Assembly: GCF_022132145.1 (NCBI RefSeq)
Contig: NZ_JAJISP010000001.1
Span: 1,178,001 to 1,242,000 of the forward strand
Length of the DNA: 64,000 bases
DNA from: Pseudomonas sp. MMS21 TM103
GTDB taxonomy: Bacteria > Pseudomonadota > Gammaproteobacteria > Pseudomonadales > Pseudomonadaceae
Direction: 5' to 3'
A program made the translations under genes and the position numbers. The notes beneath the pieces were generated by a model, which was not told the origin of the DNA, searched no databases, and worked only from the letters and a program-made list of their open reading frames with translations. Shown piece after piece: positions 25,809 through 34,962 of this stretch. The stretch's first letter is position 1; each line of letters opens with the position of its first letter.

Positions 25809-28028
25809 TTAGGGGCAGAGTACGCATGAGGCATCGGCAGTCAATGGGCCGAGCGGCGTACCGCTGAGCACCCCGGTGCCTGCAGCACTGGCGGTGTTAT
25901 TGAACGCCACACCGCCTGGCAGGGTCAGCGCACCGATGATGTTCTGACCATCGGGGCGATAGGTCTGCTGGAGAACCACAACTTCACCGTTATCCATGCT
26001 GCCGGTGCAGCTGTTGCCCGTACAGGAGAGGTTGGCGCCACCGGACATTTTCACCAGGGTCTGCACATCAGAATCACTGATGGTCACGTTGACCAGATCC
26101 TCGTTACCGGTGTTGGTCACGGTGATGACGTTACCGACTTCGACCACTACCTGACCGTTGTCGATCACCAGTTGCACGCCAGTGCCACCCCCGATGGTGT
26201 CATCGCAAACCTTGCTGATGGTCAGATCCGGGTTCAGGTTCGGTGCGCAGCTCGCATCGTCAAAGGCGCTGACCGTATCGCTGTTGTCGAAGAAGTTGGC
26301 ACCGCTGGCGGTCAGGGTGTTGCTGTGCGACGGCGTGCCGCTGCTCACCTGAGCGCTGTAGGCCAACTGCTCGCCGGCGGCCAGGTCGCCACCATTGCTG
26401 AAGGCCGCTTCACCTCCATCGACCACGCCATTCTTGTTGGCATCACGCACCACGGTCAGGTCGCCGAAGCTGAACACGGTATCGCTCAGCATGACGTTGA
26501 CCAGCTTGACGTTGCCGGTGTTGGCCACCGTACCGACGATGTCGGCGACGAAGGTGTCACCGTTGGCGATGTTGGGATTGATGCAGTCCTTGAACACCGA
26601 AATACCTGGGGTGCCTTGCGGCGGGCAGGTCGCTTGCGCGGTTTCCGTATCGATCGGCACGGTATCGGACGCGTCCTCGAAGAACGCCAGGCTCACGGTG
26701 TCGGTGAAGCTGGTCTGATCATCGAACTGGGTGACCACGTAGCTACCCTCGTAACGCACCGTCTCACCAGCGCCCAAAGTAAAGGTCGCCTTGCTCGCCG
26801 GCAGCGTATTGAGTCCAGCCGGCACAGCGTCGCCGCCGTCGCAGCCATCGCCACCCACATCGAAGCACACGGCGTCAATGGTCGAACCGGTTTGGTCATC
26901 TTCCAACTCGACGTACAGCGCCAGTCCGCCGGTGTTCACGGCGGTGCCGTCGAAGGCCACGTCGACCTGATCACCGACCTGGTTGATGGTCGCTTCGCAG
27001 TTCTTGGTGACGTTGGCGCCGCAGACATCGAAGCCGCCCAGAGCGAAGTCCTTCAGGGTCGCGGTCTCCGAACGCGAGGCACGGGTCTCGGCCAGGAAGG
27101 AGCTGAAGCACGGCGTACCGCCGAGCAACTGGGTGACGTTGATGCCGCCCTCGAAGAAACTCTCGAACGGCAAGCCGCTGCCGGACTTAGGCGTATAGGG
27201 CCAGGCCGGCTCTCCGGCCAGATCAGTCAGGTTGCTGATGGCGCAGGCCAGCTTGCCACCGAGCTGATCGCACTCGGCATTGCTCTGGGTGATCAGCAGA
27301 TCGAGGTTGGTGGCAACGTTGTCGCCGTCCAGGTCGAGCGGGTCCCATTCATAGACCTTGATCTCGGGCACGGCGCCCGACGCCTGTGGATACTCCACGA
27401 GGACCAACAGGTCGCCCGGCGCATAGTTGGCATCACCAGGCAGGCCGACCCGGGCCACGTGTTGGCCACTGAACTGGCTGCCGCTAATGGCCACATCGTC
27501 CTGGAAGAACCAGAAACCGGCGAAGGCGTCACCGCTGTTGGCATAGCGGTCCAGGCCGAAGTAGACGATCAGGTCGCCAGCCTCGTGCACCGGGTCACCG
27601 ACCGCAGAGGCGTCGCTACAGAGCACCGCCGTTCCGCCGGCATTCAAGCAGACATCGGCGGGGTTGTTGAAGGCGGCTGCATAGGCGTTGGTGATGTCGT
27701 CCTTGTCCGGCACCGAACCGTCTTTCTGCCACCAATCCGTCACATCATTGATGTCCTTGGAGCCGCCCTTCCAGTAGATGGTCTGCGGCGCCGGGTCGGC
27801 GAGGATGCCGGTAAAGGTAATCAGGTTGGCAGGCGTTGCGCCGCCATAGAGTGCGTTCCAGTCGGTCCCGGGTGCACCGCCATCTTCAACTGTATTGCCC
27901 TCCAGTTCGAACAGACCTGGCGGGTCGCCGTCGATGGCCTGAACCATGGTCGTGCTGGCGATGCCAGCGGCAAAAATAGCGCCGAGTAGACAGCTCGGCA
28001 GCTTTCTCAGTAAGTGCTTCGTGTTCAT
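25809..28028 (-). CDS. Large exported DUF11-repeat protein, paralog without GxTPGFWK domain
   Basis: A 739-residue protein with a Sec signal peptide (MNTKHLLRKLPSCLLGAIF, cleavage near VQA-IDGDPP). Its N-terminal module is closely similar to that of the 1007-residue protein (GGSKDINDVTDW, VPDKDDITNAYAA, AGDAFAGFWFFQD-type text, WPYTPKSGSGLPFESFFEGG). Only three diverged DUF11-like repeats follow, again with K-x-C and ASC cysteines, and the protein ends ADASCVLCP. The GCTPGFWK domain is missing. AAGGAG precedes the ATG. The pair probably arose by duplication and then diverged in repeat number. Function is unknown; a secreted or cell-surface role is inferred. Confidence 0.85.
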   Translation of the reverse strand: MNTKHLLRKLPSCLLGAIFAAGIASTTMVQAIDGDPPGLFELEGNTVEDGGAPGTDWNALYGGATPANLITFTGILADPAPQTIYWKGGSKDINDVTDWWQKDGSVPDKDDITNAYAAAFNNPADVCLNAGGTAVLCSDASAVGDPVHEAGDLIVYFGLDRYANSGDAFAGFWFFQDDVAISGSQFSGQHVARVGLPGDANYAPGDLLVLVEYPQASGAVPEIKVYEWDPLDLDGDNVATNLDLLITQSNAECDQLGGKLACAISNLTDLAGEPAWPYTPKSGSGLPFESFFEGGINVTQLLGGTPCFSSFLAETRASRSETATLKDFALGGFDVCGANVTKNCEATINQVGDQVDVAFDGTAVNTGGLALYVELEDDQTGSTIDAVCFDVGGDGCDGGDAVPAGLNTLPASKATFTLGAGETVRYEGSYVVTQFDDQTSFTDTVSLAFFEDASDTVPIDTETAQATCPPQGTPGISVFKDCINPNIANGDTFVADIVGTVANTGNVKLVNVMLSDTVFSFGDLTVVRDANKNGVVDGGEAAFSNGGDLAAGEQLAYSAQVSSGTPSHSNTLTASGANFFDNSDTVSAFDDASCAPNLNPDLTISKVCDDTIGGGTGVQLVIDNGQVVVEVGNVITVTNTGNEDLVNVTISDSDVQTLVKMSGGANLSCTGNSCTGSMDNGEVVVLQQTYRPDGQNIIGALTLPGGVAFNNTASAAGTGVLSGTPLGPLTADASCVLCP

Positions 28029-28042
28029 CAGTCTGCTCCTTC

Positions 28043-28064
28043 ACCACACGCAGAGACGTGTGGT
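28043..28064 (-). promoter_or_regulatory. Hairpin directly upstream of the ribosome-binding site
   Basis: ACCACACG-N6-CGTGTGGT, a perfect 8-bp stem in the leader, ends a few bases before the AAGGAG of the 739-residue gene. It may shape translation initiation. Confidence 0.5.
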
Positions 28065-28207
28065 GTTCAGCCGTCCATTCATTCCATCTGGAATGGCGCC
28101 GGTGCCGTGTTGGCCTTAGACCGACGGGAAGACTGTGCCTGTGTGCAGGGTGCTAGCGGACTCCGACAGGTTTTTACCAATCACCACTTCACTATCGAAA
28201 TCCCTCT

Positions 28208-28231
28208 CCGGAGGACATCCGACTCTCCTCG
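28208..28231 (-). promoter_or_regulatory. Start-proximal leader hairpin of the 739-residue gene
   Basis: On the minus strand it starts CGAGGAGAG and ends TCCTCCGG, with a GAGGA/TCCTC pairing. It is the counterpart of 24604-24625. Confidence 0.55.
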
Positions 28232-28242
28232 TCGCTTAAGCA

Positions 28243-28258
28243 GTCAATTCGCGTGCCA
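28243..28258 (-). promoter_or_regulatory. -24/-12-like element of the 739-residue gene
   Basis: On the minus strand TGGCACGCGAATTGAC matches the sigma54 consensus TGGCACG-N4-TTGC except for A instead of C at -12. It lies 215 bp upstream of the ATG. Confidence 0.45.
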
Positions 28259-28791
28259 TGTTTTTAACAATTTGTTTTATAAGGGTTTTTTAAAAGGATC
28301 AGGACGCGAAAAGATCTAACGGCAACGCCAGAGGAGCGATTGCAGGGGAAGTTGTTAAGCCTGGCTGACAGCGGATTCTTCGGCGGGCCGCAAAGAACGC
28401 TTAAAAACGCAGTATTTTCATGGGCTTGGCCACTTGCACTGGTGACATCGGCTGTACCGTCACCGTGACAAGCGCCGCCGCTATCGGGCCGGTTGGGATT
28501 GCTGGGGATGCCGCAGCGCTTGGAGTGGCGCTGTTTGCCGACTCACGCGGTCGGCGAGCCCGGTAGGCGAGGGAAGCCCGCCCTGCCTGGCTTAACCGCG
28601 CAGGTGCAAAGCGTGTGTGGGGGAGGCCCGACCTCGGGGCAAAGCTTCTGCTCTTGGAAGCGGACGACAGGCGTCCGGCAGTCCGGCAGTCCTGCGGCCT
28701 GCATAGGCCGCAGGGTGCGGCTCCTGCCGGCCGGGGGCCAGACCAAGTCCAGAGCTAAACAAACTGGCCGTTCAGGGCATTAGCCAAGCGT
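28259..28791. other. Spacer between the DUF11 gene and gspD
   Basis: No gene recognised. The first 60 bases are AT-rich and upstream of the promoter-like element. The part at 28617-28740 holds GGGAGGCCCGACCTCGG-type repeats in both orientations. No clear terminator for gspD was found. Confidence 0.55.
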
Positions 28792-30984
28792 CTAAAGCTG
28801 ACGCCCCTGGCCCTGCCAGGCGTCCTGGGGCAGGGTCACGTCCTTGAGCTTGTTGCGGTACTCCTGGGTGACGTCACGGGCCTCGTTGAGGCTGGTCACC
28901 GCCGTCGGGGTGATCATCACCACCAGTTCGGTGCGGCTGGTGCTCTTGCCCTGACTGCCAAACAGCCAGCCGAGTACCGGCACATGGCGCAGGTAGGGCA
29001 GGCCGGCGTTGCTGCGGTCGTTGTTCTCCTTGATCAGGCCGCCGAGCACCAGGGTCTCACCGCTCTGGATCGCCACGTTGGTGGTGATCCGGCGCTGGTT
29101 GATGGTGGGCGAGTCGATGCCCGAGGTGGCGGTGGCGGTGACGTCGTTCACCTCCTGGGTAATTTCCAGCACGATCAGGCCGCCGGAGTTGACGCGCGGT
29201 TTCACCTCCAGCAATACCCCGGTATCGCGGTACTGAATGGTGCTGGTGACCAATGCCGAGGGATCGCCGGGTTGGTTGATGACGCCACTGGTGTTGGTGG
29301 TTTCCGAGGTGCGCACCGGTACCTGGTCGCCGACACGAATGGTCGCGGTGTGGTTGTCCAGCACCATCAGGGTCGGCGAAGACACCACGTTGATCTTCGA
29401 GTCCGATGCCAGCAGGTCGAGCAGCACGCGGGTACCCGCCGCGTTGAACACGCTCAGCGAGCCGGTGGGGCTCAGGTCGGTCGGGGTGACGATGGGGAAC
29501 TGGCCGAGGGTGCCGCGGATATTCTTGTTGTCGGCGGAACTCTTGAAGAACCACTGCAGGCCGTAGCGCAGTTCGTCCTCCAGCTGGACCTCGACGATGG
29601 TGGCCTCCACCAGCACCTGCAAGGCCAGTACATCGAGCTTCTGGATCGCCTGGAGGACCTTGTCGTAGTCACTCGGCGTGGCCATCACCAGCAGCGCGTT
29701 GTTCTCCTCGTCGGCAATGATGCTGACCTGGCCGACATCCAGGCTCGAGCCGTCACCAGCCAAGGCGAGCGCCTGCGGCGCGCGCACCGCAGCGGCCGGG
29801 GCCGGGGCCTCGCCATCCGCCGCCGGGGCACTCGTCGGGGCCGACTGCCGAGGCACGCGCTGCTCTTGCTCGCCATCCGTGGCACCTCGCCCTTCGAACA
29901 GCTGAGTGAGGATTTCCGCCATGTGCTCGGCCTTGCCATTCTGCACATGGTAGATGTGCATGTTCGGCCCCTGGCCGCCCTCGGTCCGGTCCAGGCGTTC
30001 GACCCAGGCGCGGGCGTCATCCAGGTACTTGGCCTGGGGCGTGATCACCAGCAGCGCATTGAGCCGCTCGATTGGCAGGAAGCGCACCATGCCGGCGAGC
30101 GGACCGCCGGCCGAGTCGCCGAAGATCGCTTCCAACTCCTTGAGTACCACCGGCGCTTCCACCTGCTGCAGACGGAACAGGCCGACTGACATGCCGCGTA
30201 ATTGATCGACATCGAACACGCGCACGGTCTCGCGGATATTGTTCAGCTCCTCCGCCGTGCCGGCAACCAGCAACAGGTTGCGCGTCTCATCGACACGCAT
30301 CAGGCCTTTGACCGGCTTGAGCGGCTCGAGAATCTTCTGCAGTTCGGCCGCGGAAATGTAGCGCAGAGGAATGACCAGCAACTGGTACCCGCGCAGCTCA
30401 TCCGGGTTCAGCCGAGGCACCAGCGCGCCCGACGGGGCGGCGTCGATAGGCACCACCTCATAGAAATTCCGCGATTTCACCAGCACCGCGCCATTGACCT
30501 GCAACAGCGCCTCCAGGGTTGGCAGCAAGGCCTCGCGGGTCAGTGGCCGACTGGTCTGCAGGCTGACCGTGCCGCTGACGTTCTTGTCCAGCACATAGTT
30601 CTTGCCGAGGATCTCGCCGAGGATGATCTTGACCACCTCGGCAATCTCCATCTGCTGGAAATTCAGGGTGATCTCCCCTTCCTCGTCCACCGGCACGCGG
30701 GTCGCCGCGCCGAGATTGACCATGCTGCCCGAGCCTCGATAAATTTCCACGCGCGGGCCAGTGGCGACGACCTCGGACAGGCCAACCGAGTCGCTGCGCA
30801 GCGGCTGCCCCTCCGGGCGCGGCTGACGCACGCCGCTCGGCGCTGGCGCCTCGGCCTGTTCGGTCTTGTGCCCCCATGGGTTGTCGAAGGTGGCCCGGTC
30901 GCCGCCCGGAATCGCCGCACAGGCTGCCAGCAGCAAATAGCTGCCGAACTGAAGGGGACGGGCCACGATCCTGAACATATTCAT
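28792..30984 (-). CDS. gspD: GspD, T2SS outer-membrane secretin, lipoprotein type
   Basis: A 730-residue secretin and last gene of the T2SS operon. The signal sequence ends in the lipobox LLAAC with C22 followed by A, so the protein should be lipidated and sent to the outer membrane. Domains in order are a variable N-terminus, N0 (about 95-165, starting ITLNFQQMEIAEVV), N1-N3 with an Ala/Pro-rich insertion in N3 (about 385-430), and the secretin beta-barrel core (VVSSPTLMVLDNHTATIRVG, VPVLGWLFGS) up to about 690. Lipidated secretins are known for Xanthomonas XpsD and Pseudomonas HxcQ. It would multimerise without a separate pilotin. Confidence 0.96.
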   Translation of the reverse strand: MNMFRIVARPLQFGSYLLLAACAAIPGGDRATFDNPWGHKTEQAEAPAPSGVRQPRPEGQPLRSDSVGLSEVVATGPRVEIYRGSGSMVNLGAATRVPVDEEGEITLNFQQMEIAEVVKIILGEILGKNYVLDKNVSGTVSLQTSRPLTREALLPTLEALLQVNGAVLVKSRNFYEVVPIDAAPSGALVPRLNPDELRGYQLLVIPLRYISAAELQKILEPLKPVKGLMRVDETRNLLLVAGTAEELNNIRETVRVFDVDQLRGMSVGLFRLQQVEAPVVLKELEAIFGDSAGGPLAGMVRFLPIERLNALLVITPQAKYLDDARAWVERLDRTEGGQGPNMHIYHVQNGKAEHMAEILTQLFEGRGATDGEQEQRVPRQSAPTSAPAADGEAPAPAAAVRAPQALALAGDGSSLDVGQVSIIADEENNALLVMATPSDYDKVLQAIQKLDVLALQVLVEATIVEVQLEDELRYGLQWFFKSSADNKNIRGTLGQFPIVTPTDLSPTGSLSVFNAAGTRVLLDLLASDSKINVVSSPTLMVLDNHTATIRVGDQVPVRTSETTNTSGVINQPGDPSALVTSTIQYRDTGVLLEVKPRVNSGGLIVLEITQEVNDVTATATSGIDSPTINQRRITTNVAIQSGETLVLGGLIKENNDRSNAGLPYLRHVPVLGWLFGSQGKSTSRTELVVMITPTAVTSLNEARDVTQEYRNKLKDVTLPQDAWQGQGRQL

Positions 30985-31002
30985 CGAGATTCTCCTGTAC
31001 CC

Positions 31003-31680
31003 CTACTGAGCCGGCGCGGCGGGGGCCGGCGTGTCCGCAGGGGGGGTTGTGTTGTCCGTCGACGTCGCCGGCACGCTGGGAACAGCCGGTGTGCCCGGCC
31101 GGGGTGCCTGGGGCACAGGCGCGGCACCGGGCTCAGCCGGTGGTGCAGTGGCGACCGGTTCACGCAGCGGCATGCGCACTTCACTGTCGCCATTGCTGAG
31201 CAGCACGTAGTCGCTGCCAATCTGTTCCAGGCGCCATTCATCTGCGAGCGCCATACCCAGCTCCAACAGCAGACGCTGGTCGCCCTCGCGCTCGCTGAAA
31301 CTGGCCAACTGGCGCCCCTGCTCCAGCGCGATGCCGCTCAGCCGCCAGGCCTCGCGCAACTGCTCGGCATCCAGGTTCTCCTGCGGCTCATCCTTGAGCG
31401 CCGGCGGCAGTCGGGTACTGCTGAACAGTGGCCGCTCGATCATCTCCTGGTACTCGCTAAAGGGCGGGGTAACGCCTGCTGGTTCGTCCGCCTCTGCCAT
31501 GGCGGGAGCGGAAGTGGTCTCGGGCTCTGGCTCTGGCTCTGGCTCGGTAGCGACAGGCGTTTCCGGCTCTTCCTCGGCGGCCTTGAGGGCGGCAACCACG
31601 GCCGGCAGGAGCAGCAACACGATCAACACCAGCACGACCGGCCGCCAGTGGGCACGCAGCAGGTTCAGCAGCGCTTTCAT
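31003..31680 (-). CDS. gspN: GspN (XpsN-type), inner-membrane T2SS protein replacing GspC
   Basis: A 225-residue bitopic protein: one membrane helix (about 14-32), an acidic Pro/Glu linker, and a small periplasmic domain starting at YQEMIERPLFSSTRLPP, the GspN/XpsN and GspC HR-type signature. A Pro-rich tail closes it. In Xanthomonas, XpsN takes the place of GspC in linking the inner platform to the secretin. It starts 4 bases inside the gspM end and lies 18 bp before gspD. Confidence 0.85.
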   Translation of the reverse strand: MKALLNLLRAHWRPVVLVLIVLLLLPAVVAALKAAEEEPETPVATEPEPEPEPETTSAPAMAEADEPAGVTPPFSEYQEMIERPLFSSTRLPPALKDEPQENLDAEQLREAWRLSGIALEQGRQLASFSEREGDQRLLLELGMALADEWRLEQIGSDYVLLSNGDSEVRMPLREPVATAPPAEPGAAPVPQAPRPGTPAVPSVPATSTDNTTPPADTPAPAAPAQ

Positions 31681-32270
31681 GGCGTCGCCTCCTGGGCAAT
31701 GAAGCCCTTGAGATCGAAGGTCACATCCAGCGACGGCACAGCCTTGAGATCCGCCGCTCGACGCAGGCGCCGCATGTCGACCCGCGGGTTGCTCAACACC
31801 ACGATATTTTCCACCAGCAGCAGCGGCTCGTGGTTGGCCAATTCATAGAGCAGACGCACCAGTTGTTCGGTTTCGCCGCGCAGGTGCACCTTGAGGCCCA
31901 CCGCCGGCACGGGCGCCTCGACATCCTCGCGGCTGAGAATCTGGGTGCTGACCACCTGCGCCCCAGCCTGACCGATCAACTGACCGATCTGCTGTTGCAG
32001 TTCGGCGCTGGCCAGGGCTGGGCGTGACTCGGCGAACACCAGGCGCAGCATCGGATCGTCTTGCTTGAGTTCTGCCAGGCGCGCCTCCTGGGCTGGCAAC
32101 TCGGCAACCAGGCGCTGATAGACCTCCAGGCGTTGCTGCAGATCGGCAATGACCTCCTCGTCGGACTGGAAACGGCTGAGCAGCGGGCCGATCACCAACC
32201 ACAGCAGCAGACTGACCAGGGTCAGCAGGATCAAGACGGCCAGCAACTGACGCAAGCGCAAGGGAATCAT
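31677..32270 (-). CDS. gspM: GspM (XpsM-type), T2SS inner-membrane platform protein
   Basis: A 197-residue protein with one N-terminal membrane helix (about 8-30), a coiled-coil section (SDEEVIADLQQRLEVYQRL) and a periplasmic ferredoxin-like domain (about 95-190) of the GspMb type. It pairs with GspL. The start overlaps the end of gspL by 4 bases. Confidence 0.9.
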   Translation of the reverse strand: MIPLRLRQLLAVLILLTLVSLLLWLVIGPLLSRFQSDEEVIADLQQRLEVYQRLVAELPAQEARLAELKQDDPMLRLVFAESRPALASAELQQQIGQLIGQAGAQVVSTQILSREDVEAPVPAVGLKVHLRGETEQLVRLLYELANHEPLLLVENIVVLSNPRVDMRRLRRAADLKAVPSLDVTFDLKGFIAQEATP

Positions 32271-33373
32271 GGCGCCTCCTGCAGGGACCGACGCTCGGCG
32301 ATCAAGCTGAAGCGATCCTTCTGAGTGCGTGGATTGCTGGTAATTGGTGAGGCGTAAGTGACGTTCTGCAGGGTCTTGGATTGTTCGAACAGGCCAATCA
32401 GTGCCGAGGCCTCGGCCGACTCACCCTCCAGGCGCACCCGTTCGCCGGTCAGTTCAAAGCGGCTGAGCCAGGTGCTGTCCGGCAGGAGCCGGGTCAGTTC
32501 GTTGAGAATATTCAGCACGTCGGCAGCCTGGGCCTGCTGCTCGGACAGATAAGCGCGCCCGGCCTCCAGGCGCTTCAGCTCATCGCGCACCGCCGCCGCA
32601 CGTTCGGCGGCCGCCTTGGGCGCACCCAGTTCGTTGGCCAGACGTTCGGCACGCTGTTGTTGTTGCCAGAGTGGCAGCGCGGCCAGTGCGACCAGCCCCA
32701 CTAGCGCGGCAATCTGCAAACGGCGATTACCGCGCCAGCCGCCGCGCTTGCGCAGCAGCCCGCCGGGTAACAGGTTGATCGGCTGAGCGTGGCGGCGGGC
32801 ATCGTCTTCAGCCCGGGTGACCAGCGCGGGGTGGACGGCCAAAGCCTCCAGGCGTCTGAGCAGTTGGTCCAGGTACTCGCGCGGCACCACCAGCAGTTCA
32901 ACCTGCAGGCGCTGATGGCGGCGATCGCGCTCGAGGATGCGATAACCGAAATAGACCTGCTCAGCGGTGAAGGGCGTGTGGCGATCCATCTCGAAGCGCA
33001 GCACGTTGCCCAGCCCTGCCTCGGTGGCGGCCGGCAGGCTCAGCATCTTGCGCAGCACCTTCTGCTCGGGAAGCAACACGACCACCTGAGAGGCCTTGGC
33101 CTCGCGGGCGAGCAGCGCTTCAACCAGCGTGGGCGGCCATTCGCCCTCCGCCCCCAGGGGCATGCTGACAAGGGTCTCGCGCTGACTGAAACTGCCGAAA
33201 GCGAGGCTGCACTGATCCTGGTGCAGGATGACAAACAACAGATTACCGCGCCGCCGCAGGCGTTCCCGCCACTGCGCCGGGATCAGACCGAGCAGCTCGC
33301 CGCTCCACCATTGCCAAAAGCGCTGGGCCATGGCAATCACGGAATCCGTCGCTACCTGTAAAGCATTGTTCAT
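32267..33373 (-). CDS. gspL: GspL (XpsL-type), T2SS inner-membrane platform protein
   Basis: A 368-residue protein. The cytoplasmic part (about 40-200) is PilM/GspL actin-like (VVVLLPEQKVLRKMLSLPAA, LRFEMDRHTPF), followed by a PilN-like INLLPGGL segment and a membrane helix (about 220-237). A coiled coil and a periplasmic ferredoxin-like domain complete it (DSTWLSRFELTGERVRLEG). It links the GspE ATPase to the inner-membrane complex. Confidence 0.92.
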   Translation of the reverse strand: MNNALQVATDSVIAMAQRFWQWWSGELLGLIPAQWRERLRRRGNLLFVILHQDQCSLAFGSFSQRETLVSMPLGAEGEWPPTLVEALLAREAKASQVVVLLPEQKVLRKMLSLPAATEAGLGNVLRFEMDRHTPFTAEQVYFGYRILERDRRHQRLQVELLVVPREYLDQLLRRLEALAVHPALVTRAEDDARRHAQPINLLPGGLLRKRGGWRGNRRLQIAALVGLVALAALPLWQQQQRAERLANELGAPKAAAERAAAVRDELKRLEAGRAYLSEQQAQAADVLNILNELTRLLPDSTWLSRFELTGERVRLEGESAEASALIGLFEQSKTLQNVTYASPITSNPRTQKDRFSLIAERRSLQEAP

Positions 33374-33416
33374 TGGTTGGCCCTTTGCTCAAGGACGTTG
33401 CAATTTCAACACGCCA

Positions 33417-34319
33417 TTACTGCTGGATGCTGTCTTGGAGAACTTCCACACCTTGTCTACGGCCGAGGCCACGCAGGTGAACCAGTACCTGTTGCCGAAC
33501 CTTTACACCCGTTTCCAAAGATGTATCGGTAACGATAGAGTAGTTGACCCCTGGCGCATTGGGTGCCAACAAACTCGGATCCACTCCCACCAGCAGTGGC
33601 GGCCGCTGACCACTTTCGTAGTTGCGGCGGCGCTCCTCGATAAAGCGATCGATGCTGTCCGCGCTGATCCCCGGCAACGCCAGCAATACCTCGCGCGGCG
33701 CCACCAGCGGATTGACCTCGGCCTTGTTCGAATACAGGGTCAGGGCCGGCAGCACTTGCTGGTAGAGCGCCTCGTCGATGCCCAGCACGCGGCGCAATTC
33801 CTCCAACCGCTCGAAGGGTCGATTGGCCGGCGCTCGCAGGCCCACAGCCAGGTACTGCTCCTCTTCGGCACCGTCCGGATGCAGCAGGTCATCCTCGTCG
33901 CGCCAGTCGAGGATCGCATCGACCTGGGCCAGCGCGGCCTTCTCGTCCAGCCCCACCGACTCGAACAAGCCCACCAGCAGTTGCGGGTCGGCCTCGTTCA
34001 GGTCGATCTTGCCCTGCTCGTCGAACAGCGCCACGTCGACACTGATGCCGTCCAGCTCCATGCTGCGCGTGCCGCCATCGGCCAGCCAGCCAGACGTGTT
34101 GGCCTGCAGCAGGCTCCACACGCCCCAATTGACCCCGGCCTCGGCAACATGCCGGGCACTCGCCGCCTGGCGCGCATTGCTGGCCAGGCGCAGCTCGGTA
34201 CGGCTACCGGCCGACAGGTTGAGGGCAATCAGCGACAGCAGCACCAGCAGCCAGAGCACGCCGACCAGCGCCACACCGGTCACGCGCCGGCCTGGATCAG
34301 CGACTCTTGACGATGGCAT
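33417..34319 (-). CDS. gspK: GspK, minor pseudopilin at the pilus tip
   Basis: A 300-residue protein and the largest pseudopilin. The N-terminal hydrophobic helix (VALVGVLWLLVLLSLIALNL) follows a short basic leader ending in R-R-V-T-G. LFDEQGKIDLNEADPQLL and the helical insert LDWRDEDDLLHPDGAEE are GspK hallmarks, with the calcium-site acidic residues. The ATG at 34319 (MPSSRVADPGRR) lies inside the end of gspJ and gives a normal leader length; the frame is open a little further up. Confidence 0.92.
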   Translation of the reverse strand: MPSSRVADPGRRVTGVALVGVLWLLVLLSLIALNLSAGSRTELRLASNARQAASARHVAEAGVNWGVWSLLQANTSGWLADGGTRSMELDGISVDVALFDEQGKIDLNEADPQLLVGLFESVGLDEKAALAQVDAILDWRDEDDLLHPDGAEEEQYLAVGLRAPANRPFERLEELRRVLGIDEALYQQVLPALTLYSNKAEVNPLVAPREVLLALPGISADSIDRFIEERRRNYESGQRPPLLVGVDPSLLAPNAPGVNYSIVTDTSLETGVKVRQQVLVHLRGLGRRQGVEVLQDSIQQ

Positions 34320-34962
34320 AGGCCATATTCCTCGGTGCCACCAAAAGCTCCGCGGCATCACGACGCTGACGCGGCGGTGGGGTCAGGCGCAGCAGTACTG
34401 GCATGTTAGGCTGGCGCTGCCATTGGCTCTGCCACTCCAGCGCCCCATCGGGGTGGCGTTCCAGGTAGCCGAAGCGCCAGGCCTGGGGCATAGCCGCCAC
34501 CAGCACCTCATACTCGCCGGTACTGGCCAGGGTGTCGGCCAACAGCGACCAGTTGAGTTCCTCGCTCTCCAGGTACGGCATGTAGCGCATCTGCAATTGC
34601 CAGCTCAGATCCTGCTCGATGAGCTGCTTTTCCTGCACCAGTTGCACCCAGTAGAGCTGCTCGCTGTCGTCCAGGGCGGGTAGCCGAGCCGTGAAAATAA
34701 GCTGTTGCTCGTCGCCGTATAAGGCCATCTGCTGCAGCCCTTGGTCATCGCGCAGCGAGACGGCCTGGGGACTTTCCAGAAGCCGGCGCAGCAGGGACTG
34801 GGTCAGGTAGCGCAGTTCCATCTGCTGCTGGCGCAATTCGGCCGCATGCCAACTGCGCAGCGCCACATGCAGGCCGCCGTAGGCGAGCATTGCCACCAGA
34901 CTGGCCAGGGTCAGTGCCACCAGCAGTTCGACCAGGGTGAACCCGCGGCTTGCCGGCTTCAT
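34297..34962 (-). CDS. gspJ: GspJ, minor pseudopilin
   Basis: A 221-residue minor pseudopilin with the prepilin-peptidase site RGFTLVELLVAL (leader MKPASRG), E5 present, followed by the long helix and a soluble beta domain (LQQMALYGDEQQLIFTAR, WQLQMRYMPYLE). The start overlaps the last codons of gspI by 4 bases; longer frames upstream lack the leader. Confidence 0.93.
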   Translation of the reverse strand: MKPASRGFTLVELLVALTLASLVAMLAYGGLHVALRSWHAAELRQQQMELRYLTQSLLRRLLESPQAVSLRDDQGLQQMALYGDEQQLIFTARLPALDDSEQLYWVQLVQEKQLIEQDLSWQLQMRYMPYLESEELNWSLLADTLASTGEYEVLVAAMPQAWRFGYLERHPDGALEWQSQWQRQPNMPVLLRLTPPPRQRRDAAELLVAPRNMAYAIVKSR

